Source: Desulfobacterales bacterium (GTDB taxonomy: Bacteria > Desulfobacterota > Desulfobacteria > Desulfobacterales > C00003106). Taken from it: DNA of 12,588 nucleotides. The notes beneath the pieces are model-generated. The model searched no databases. It had not been told where the DNA came from and saw only the letters and a list, made by a program, of their open reading frames with translations. Position numbers and translations under genes: made by a program. The stretch's first letter is position 1. Each line of letters starts with the position of its first letter. Shown piece after piece: positions 7,489 to 12,588 of this stretch. Location of the stretch: NCBI GenBank assembly GCA_030613165.1, contig JAUWMN010000015.1, positions 1 to 12,588 on the forward strand. Reading direction: 5' to 3'.

Positions 7489-8682
7489 TTAGAAAGAAAG
7501 CTTACTAAGAGCATCCTCAATCCTGTCAAGCCCTTCCGTAATAACTTCCAAGCTTGTCGCATAAGAAAATCTTATGAAGTTATTGGCGCCGAACGCAATT
7601 CCTGGTACCAAAGCTACCTCAGCCTCAGTTAAAAAATATTCGGCCAGGCCGGCAGAATCATTGATTTGCTTTTCACCTTTGCGTCCCTTAAAATAATAGC
7701 TAAAATTGGGAAATGTGTAAAAAGCCCCCTGTGGAGTATTGCAAGAGACATTTTTTATCCCGTTCAAACGATCGACCAGATATCTTCTCCTCTTGTCAAA
7801 GGCATATAGCATCTCTTCAATTGCATCCTGAGGACCACGGAGTGCAGCCACTGCTGCTTTTTGCGCAATAGAATTCGGGTTTGAGGTGCTCTGACTTTGA
7901 ATCTTGGTCATCCCGGCAATAACTTCGCGGGGGCCGGCCACATAACCTATTCGCCAGCCTGTCATGGCGTAGCTTTTAGATACCCCGTTGGCCACGAATG
8001 TCCTATCTTTCATGCCTTCTACTTGTGCGATATTGGCAAACGTGAGACCATCAAAAAGCAATTTTTCATAAATATCATCAGAGACCACATAAAGATCATG
8101 TCTTGAAATAACCTCAGCCAACCGTTTCAGCTCTTCTAAGGTATAAACAGAGCCGGTTGGATTCGATGGGCTGTTTAAGACTAAAAGTTTAGTCCGAGAT
8201 GTAATAGCTTTTTCCAGATCGGAAGGAGAAATCTTAAAATTATCAGACTCGTCAGTCTGGACAATAACCGGGGTCGCGCCGGCAAGGATTGCAATCGGAG
8301 GATAAGAGACCCAATAAGGCGCTGGAATAATGACTTCATCTCCGAGATTCAAAAGCGCCTGCGCTAAGTTGTAGAGAACATGTTTTCCGCCGCAAGAGAC
8401 CATAATCTCCGGTCGATCGTAATCAAGGGCATTGTCTTTCTTAAATTTTTCAATAATGGCATCTTTTAATTCATCAATACCGCCCACAGCCGTATATCGG
8501 GTGAAGCCCTCTTCCATGGCCTGTACGGCAGCCTCTCTTATATGTTTCGGGGTATCAAAATCAGGTTCGCCCACGCCAAAACTGATCACATTAACCCCTT
8601 GGCGTTTTAGTTCCTGAGCTTTAGCGTTAATCGCCAAGGTAGGTGAAGGCTTGATACGACTTATCCGTTCTGATAAAAGCAT
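7489..8682 (-). CDS. Aspartate aminotransferase family enzyme (class I, subgroup Ib)
   Basis: This is a PLP-dependent aminotransferase of 397 residues, normal for the family. Substrate exchange between aspartate/oxaloacetate and glutamate/2-oxoglutarate is the likely reaction. SRIKPSPTLAI at the N-terminus is typical of the Ib (Thermus/Rhizobium-like) subgroup, some members of which also transaminate prephenate. Seen are Gly-rich SCGGK (96-100), Trp124, SPSNPTG (171-177), DDIYEKL (202-208), the PLP lysine Lys236 in NGVSKSYAMTGWRIGY, and the carboxylate-binding Arg371 in IRFSYATS. The gene starts 9 bp after the propeller stop, so it is translationally close to the cytochrome operon. With mdh nearby it could feed the oxaloacetate/aspartate node, but they are on opposite strands. 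aspC/aatA would be the usual names; the exact substrate is not proven. Confidence 0.93.
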   Translation of the reverse strand: MLLSERISRIKPSPTLAINAKAQELKRQGVNVISFGVGEPDFDTPKHIREAAVQAMEEGFTRYTAVGGIDELKDAIIEKFKKDNALDYDRPEIMVSCGGKHVLYNLAQALLNLGDEVIIPAPYWVSYPPIAILAGATPVIVQTDESDNFKISPSDLEKAITSRTKLLVLNSPSNPTGSVYTLEELKRLAEVISRHDLYVVSDDIYEKLLFDGLTFANIAQVEGMKDRTFVANGVSKSYAMTGWRIGYVAGPREVIAGMTKIQSQSTSNPNSIAQKAAVAALRGPQDAIEEMLYAFDKRRRYLVDRLNGIKNVSCNTPQGAFYTFPNFSYYFKGRKGEKQINDSAGLAEYFLTEAEVALVPGIAFGANNFIRFSYATSLEVITEGLDRIEDALSKLSF

Positions 8683-8691
8683 TTTTCTTCT

Positions 8692-9582
8692 TTACCTAAA
8701 GACACTTATCCGGGAATTATCTCGATCAACGATAAATATTGTGCCGGAATTATTAATAAATATAAATGATGGATAGGCCAATCGTCCTTCTCTCCAACCT
8801 AATCCTGAAAAATCAAAGAGGAACCCCCCACTCTTATCAAAGACTAAAACCTTGTTTTTGTGTTGATCTACAACATATATCAGACCCTTTTCATCAACTG
8901 CTAAGCTGACCGGGAAGTTGAATTCATTCTTATCTTGTCCTCGTCTCCCAAACTCTAGAATTTTCCTCCCGGAACCGTCATATTTCTTTACAACTCCCTC
9001 TATCGTGCTTAGGGTATAGATGTTCCCCTGGTTGTCAACTTTAATATCGCTAATTCTTGTCTTAGTGTCTCTAAGAACTTCTCTTTCGAATTGCAGGTTA
9101 GGGTTAAAAAGGAGAACCCTGGAATTAGCTCTATCTATAATATAGACATTATCAGCAGAATCTATGGCTATGTTGCCCGGATAAAAGGTCTCAGCTTCAG
9201 GAACTTTGGAAAAATCTACCTGCTTAACAGACTTCTGACTGATATTAATCGTTAAAATTCCCTTCCTTGACGGTTCGACTACCAGAAACCTGCCGTCGCT
9301 GGTTCGTACAAGACTGGTGGGGTGTTTCAGATCGCCTCCCGGTTGCAAGGCAGATAGATATTTAAGCTCTGAATCATACGAAAGAATCCGGTTGTTTGAT
9401 GAATCTGAAACATATAATCTCTGCTTGTTTTCGTCAAAAAACACTCCATCAATGAGTCCCAGGAAACCAATCTCTTCATTGCTGGTGAGAGTAGTAATAA
9501 TATCGACGGTATCCTTCTTGCCGAAGGCATTAAAGGGAACTATCAAGATAATCAAAACAACAAAAAGAGACTTTTTTAGCAT
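8692..9582 (-). CDS. Secreted six-bladed NHL-repeat beta-propeller
   Basis: The 296-residue protein begins with a Sec signal peptide (MLKKSLFVV, hydrophobic to ~20, FNAFG) and is then built of about six NHL blades. Each shows the pattern of a hydrophobic strand, a DxxGxIYVxD turn and N(S/N)R(I/V)xxF/YD. Examples are YVSDSSNNRILSYD, YIIDRANSRVLLFN, YVVDQHKNKVLVFD and FIVDRDNSRISVFR. It has no catalytic motif. NHL propellers bind proteins or ligands. Such genes recur next to multihaem cytochrome genes in deltaproteobacteria, which suggests a scaffold or assembly role on the outer face. It lies between the 16-haem cytochrome and the aminotransferase. AGGAG six bases before the ATG supports the start; the stop is 9 bp from the next ATG. 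Confidence 0.9.
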   Translation of the reverse strand: MLKKSLFVVLIILIVPFNAFGKKDTVDIITTLTSNEEIGFLGLIDGVFFDENKQRLYVSDSSNNRILSYDSELKYLSALQPGGDLKHPTSLVRTSDGRFLVVEPSRKGILTINISQKSVKQVDFSKVPEAETFYPGNIAIDSADNVYIIDRANSRVLLFNPNLQFEREVLRDTKTRISDIKVDNQGNIYTLSTIEGVVKKYDGSGRKILEFGRRGQDKNEFNFPVSLAVDEKGLIYVVDQHKNKVLVFDKSGGFLFDFSGLGWREGRLAYPSFIFINNSGTIFIVDRDNSRISVFR

Positions 9583-9588
9583 TATAAC

Positions 9589-9615
9589 TCCTTCGTCACT
9601 TGTCCTTCGTCATTT
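9589..9615. repeat. Short tandem repeat overlapping the propeller gene's ribosome site
   Basis: TCCTTCGTCACTT (9589-9601) and TCCTTCGTCATTT (9603-9615) match at 12 of 13 positions with a 14-bp period. On the minus strand each copy reads TGACGAAGGA, so the AAGGAG ribosome site of the propeller gene is one of two near-identical copies. It lies within the 63-bp gap after the 16-haem cytochrome and may be a remnant of the same repeat family as 7410-7469. Confidence 0.6.
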
Positions 9616-9645
9616 GGTAATGCTCAATTCCTAAATTCCTCAATC

Positions 9646-10902
9646 TCAATATGATGTATGGCACTGGATACACAATTGTTTCTTTCTGTCAAATCGTAGT
9701 GCGAATTCGTGTTGCGATCCCATTAAATTATGGCATGTAATACAAGTAACATCTCGCTTTGACCTTGGGTCGACGGCATCAACCCCTACAGGATGTGTGA
9801 ACGTGCCATGTCTTTTGTGGCACTCCGTGCATACAGCAAACTCATCGCTCGGGAACAGTAACCTGAAATTTGAACCATGGGGGTCGTGGCAATCATTGCA
9901 ATTCCCCTTTGTTTTCAGCCCTGGATGTAGATACTTTGTCTTTTTGTCATACATTCGCCATTGCGTATCTTGGTGACAGGTATAACAGATTTTTGTCAAT
10001 GGACCATTTTTCATACCGGACTGATCCGAAGCGTGTGGATTATGGCAGTTCGTGCAGAATATACCATCTTGTACGTGGTTATTAATCTTATTAAAATCTT
10101 CAGCCACATTTTTATGGCATTGCAGACAAACTATCGCTCCTTTCTTGTTCATGCCTAAAGGATCCTTGGAGCCCGGTGCGTTGTGGCAGGTTGTACATCC
10201 ATCCTTTTTAAGAAGGATATGTTGATTTTTTCTTATTAAGTTGTCATGCCTAGACCCATGAGGATTATGACACGATACGCACGCAGTCCCTAACACAGGA
10301 TAATAACGATGCGCTTTTTTAGTCTTATCGCTTTTCATAGCTTTCACGTCATGATGACAGTCAATACAGAGCTTTTTCTTGTCCGTTCGCACGAGAGAGG
10401 CGTTATCCGACCCGTGAGGTTCATGACATTTAAGGCACTGACCTTTCCCCGCGGGAGCATGTGGTTTGCTTCCGACAAAAACGCTCTCAGACTTATGGCA
10501 GACAAAACAGAGATCCTTTCCCTTTGCAACTAACAGATTGTGATTTTTTGAAGCATGAGGATCGTGACATTTTATGCAATCTCCCTCTGCCACAGGTGCG
10601 TGAGTGATTTTACGTTTAAAGGCCTTATTGTCATGGCAGCCTTTACACAAAGTCCCGACATCTTTTTTTACCAAAAACTTATAATTTGATGTATGAGGAT
10701 CGTGGCAGCTACCACACTGAAATTTCTTGAAAGGAGCGTGCGCGCCTTTTAGCATCATTTTATCTTTCAAGTCAGCATGGCACTCAAGGCAATTTTGATA
10801 GGTGGGCTTAGCCGCTGCCGAGCAAATACCGCCCGTGCCTATAAGGACCGCAGTCAACAATGAAAAAATACAAACATAAAAAAGTTTTTTCTGTCGCCTC
10901 AT
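9646..10902 (-). CDS. Secreted 16-haem c-type cytochrome (doubled CxxCH repeats)
   Basis: The 418-residue protein has a Sec signal (MRRQKK, hydrophobic core, ICSAAA) and 16 CxxCH haem-attachment motifs. Their first cysteines are at 38, 63, 86, 109, 132, 156, 179, 208, 236, 259, 283, 306, 335, 358, 387 and 411. Many are followed by PHxS, and HAP/HRY/HxxP histidines lie before the alternate motifs, as in the doubled-CXXCH family; these histidines probably supply the second axial ligands. No membrane helix follows the signal and no lipobox is convincing (Ile precedes Cys27), so it should be periplasmic or exported. The ATG at 10902 was chosen because it begins the signal peptide and has GGGG upstream; an in-frame TTG at 10944 is less likely. 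It is 102 bp downstream of a related larger cytochrome. Role: electron transfer; partner not shown. Confidence 0.95.
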   Translation of the reverse strand: MRRQKKLFYVCIFSLLTAVLIGTGGICSAAAKPTYQNCLECHADLKDKMMLKGAHAPFKKFQCGSCHDPHTSNYKFLVKKDVGTLCKGCHDNKAFKRKITHAPVAEGDCIKCHDPHASKNHNLLVAKGKDLCFVCHKSESVFVGSKPHAPAGKGQCLKCHEPHGSDNASLVRTDKKKLCIDCHHDVKAMKSDKTKKAHRYYPVLGTACVSCHNPHGSRHDNLIRKNQHILLKKDGCTTCHNAPGSKDPLGMNKKGAIVCLQCHKNVAEDFNKINNHVQDGIFCTNCHNPHASDQSGMKNGPLTKICYTCHQDTQWRMYDKKTKYLHPGLKTKGNCNDCHDPHGSNFRLLFPSDEFAVCTECHKRHGTFTHPVGVDAVDPRSKRDVTCITCHNLMGSQHEFALRFDRKKQLCIQCHTSY

Positions 10903-11004
10903 AATAATTGTTACCCCATCTAAGTTGGTCGAATGGTCAATCAAGCAGACCGGCCATAGTGAGTCCTGATTTAAACACCTTTTGTGTAAAACTTCCCGCC
11001 TTTA

Positions 11005-12588
11005 TTAATGACATGCGTCACACTCCCTATCTTCAAAGGGAGTATGCATGACCTGGTGCAACAACCCTCTGTTTGCCGCGGAATGCGACTCGTGGCAACT
11101 GCTGCAATTGGCCTGTTCCACAGAAATTTCATTGTGCGATTCTATCATAGAAGACCTCTTTGGCTCGTGACACTCCTTGCAAAGCCCGACACCTTCAGCA
11201 ACCAACAAGTATTCGATGTTCGCGTAATGGGATGTATGACATTGTAAGCATTCTCCCTCTTCTGCCGGGGCATGTTTGTATTTGTTTTCGCTTAGACCGG
11301 AAGCAACAGAGGTATGACAAGAAAGACAAAGATTTCCCAAAGGCCTATTCAATTGTCCTTTGATTTTGCTGCCATGCGGGTTATGGCAGGCAATACATTC
11401 TTCTTCCTTAAAAGGGGCATGCCGGTAAGTATTCCGTTCAGCGGCAACACGAATACGAGAATGACATGTATAGCAGTTCTTTCCCACTGTAGCTAACAGC
11501 TGAAACCGATTATTGCCGGCATGCGCGTTATGGCAAGTCAAACATTTTCCTCTTCCAAACGGTCGGTGCACACCCCCATCTTTTATCTCGTCCCGCAGCT
11601 GCTGATGACACTTGAAGCATAACTTTTCTTCCCTTTGTACTAACAAATCATCCCTCGTGGATGAATGGGGGTTATGACACACAGAGCAACTTCCCTTTCT
11701 TATAGGCGTATGTACATTAATACGATCAAAAAGCATCTTTTCTTTTTGATGACAGGAGTAGCATTGCTTGATCTCAGGGAAATTAAGTTCAAACTTATAA
11801 TCAGAGGCATGGGGATTATGACAAACTATACATGTGCCAGCCTTGACGGGAGCATGGACATTAGATTGAGTAAAGCTTGTGGTCTTATGGCAAGAATAAC
11901 ATAATTTTTTTCCTTTAGCCTTTAATACATAACTATTTCCGGATGCATGAGGATCATGGCAGGAAGTACATTGATTGTTTTTCGTTGGTTCATGTATATG
12001 TTGTTTCGCGAATTTTTTTTCTGACTTCTTATGACACTTATAGCACATTAGTCCGTCAGGCAACAGCGTTACACCCTTATTATCGGTCGCATGAGGACTG
12101 TGACAATCGAGACAACTTCCCCTCCTGATGGGTAAGTGGATATGGCTCTGGACAAATTCCTTTTCTTCTTGTTCATGGCACTTATAACAAAACTCCGCCC
12201 CTTTCTCTTCGATAGAGGCTCCAGGGGAGCCATGGCACGCATTGCACTGATTATTATCCAGTGGGGTGTGGATAAATTCGCGTAGAAGTTGCTTGTTAGA
12301 CGACGAATGCGAGGTGTGGCAGGAAACGCATGAGGCATGCGCCACATCGTAACCGGAATGCCCATTAATAAAGCCCTTCTTTTTAAAATTGTGGCATTGC
12401 TCGCACACTTTGTTAGCGGGATTAGACAACAGGTTTTCATAATCCGACGCATGGGAATTATGACAAAAAAGACATCCCTTTGTATCTAACGGAGCGTGCC
12501 TGGTTTTTCTTTTGAAGTTTTTACTGTTATGGCAAATAAAACAGAGTCCTTCGTCTTTTTCTCTTAGTAGTTTTCTATTCATGGATGC
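11005..12588 (-). CDS. Large multihaem c-type cytochrome, N-terminus outside window
   Basis: The frame is open to the window edge (Ala-Ser precede the Met at 12582), so that Met is internal and the start lies beyond 12588. The 527 visible residues hold 22 CxxCH motifs, about one per 24 residues. Counting from that Met, the first cysteines fall at 14, 37, 60, 85, 113, 132, 157, 180, 205, 228, 251, 274, 299, 322, 347, 370, 396, 419, 445, 468, 493 and 521. Alternate motifs are followed by xxHxS and preceded by H(A/T/L)P, giving two-haem units of about 46-51 residues (doubled-CXXCH family). There is no membrane helix. The protein ends exactly on the last haem motif, CDACH, followed by tandem TAATAA stops. 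It is probably an exported electron-wire or storage cytochrome, first of the visible electron-transfer genes. Confidence 0.95.
   Translation of the reverse strand, partial: ASMNRKLLREKDEGLCFICHNSKNFKRKTRHAPLDTKGCLFCHNSHASDYENLLSNPANKVCEQCHNFKKKGFINGHSGYDVAHASCVSCHTSHSSSNKQLLREFIHTPLDNNQCNACHGSPGASIEEKGAEFCYKCHEQEEKEFVQSHIHLPIRRGSCLDCHSPHATDNKGVTLLPDGLMCYKCHKKSEKKFAKQHIHEPTKNNQCTSCHDPHASGNSYVLKAKGKKLCYSCHKTTSFTQSNVHAPVKAGTCIVCHNPHASDYKFELNFPEIKQCYSCHQKEKMLFDRINVHTPIRKGSCSVCHNPHSSTRDDLLVQREEKLCFKCHQQLRDEIKDGGVHRPFGRGKCLTCHNAHAGNNRFQLLATVGKNCYTCHSRIRVAAERNTYRHAPFKEEECIACHNPHGSKIKGQLNRPLGNLCLSCHTSVASGLSENKYKHAPAEEGECLQCHTSHYANIEYLLVAEGVGLCKECHEPKRSSMIESHNEISVEQANCSSCHESHSAANRGLLHQVMHTPFEDRECDACH

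Noticed and set aside
10903..11004. Continuation of the large cytochrome by frameshift into the next gene
   Set aside because: Read on in the cytochrome frame past the stops, this stretch contains no CxxCH motif, and the downstream gene begins with its own signal peptide.
12069..12452. 127-residue minus-strand open frame in another frame of the cytochrome gene
   Set aside because: It is a frame-shifted shadow of the CxxCH repeat DNA; the regular haem spacing lies in the other frame.

Overview
This window looks like a chromosomal segment from an anaerobic, respiring Gram-negative bacterium, most likely a Desulfobacterota (deltaproteobacterial) lineage. The clues are two very haem-rich c-type cytochromes, a PxxKW-type cysteine-rich protein, a TIGR02266-like PilZ domain, an LDH-like malate dehydrogenase and periplasmic murein enzymes. 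This placement is inference; no rRNA marker is present. No phage, transposase, CRISPR or tRNA gene is visible.

Left part (1-3145): a 5'-truncated gene whose product ends in an HPr-like domain, then an intergenic inverted repeat (1006-1130), then ispD of the MEP isoprenoid pathway. IspD runs tail-to-tail, only 4 bp apart, into a divergent phosphoglycerate kinase homologue on the minus strand.

Middle minus-strand cluster (5869 down to 1832): PHP-family histidinol-phosphatase-like protein, MltB-family lytic transglycosylase, a two-helix PLDc_N membrane peptide, a cyclic-nucleotide-binding/PilZ fusion, and the PGK homologue. Gaps are 11, 37, 7 and 53 bp, so this reads as one operon. It starts in a 171-bp divergent region shared with mdh.

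Plus-strand island (6041-7390): malate dehydrogenase, then a small cysteine-rich protein. A clean intrinsic terminator lies between them, directly ahead of the small gene's ribosome binding site, and may be an attenuator.

Right part (12588 down to 7489): a minus-strand electron-transfer operon. It holds a large secreted-type cytochrome with 22 visible CxxCH haem sites (N-terminus outside the window), a second cytochrome with 16 sites and a signal peptide, a secreted six-bladed NHL propeller, and an aspartate-aminotransferase-family enzyme whose start lies 9 bp from the propeller stop. The 38 haem motifs within about 2.9 kb suggest extracytoplasmic electron storage or wiring, possibly extracellular electron transfer. 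No outer-membrane porin is in the window to confirm that.

The points most worth following up are the PGK homologue with several altered active-site positions, the very regular haem spacing and the abrupt end of the large cytochrome, the leader terminator of the cysteine-rich gene, the cNMP/PilZ fusion, and two families of intergenic inverted repeats.
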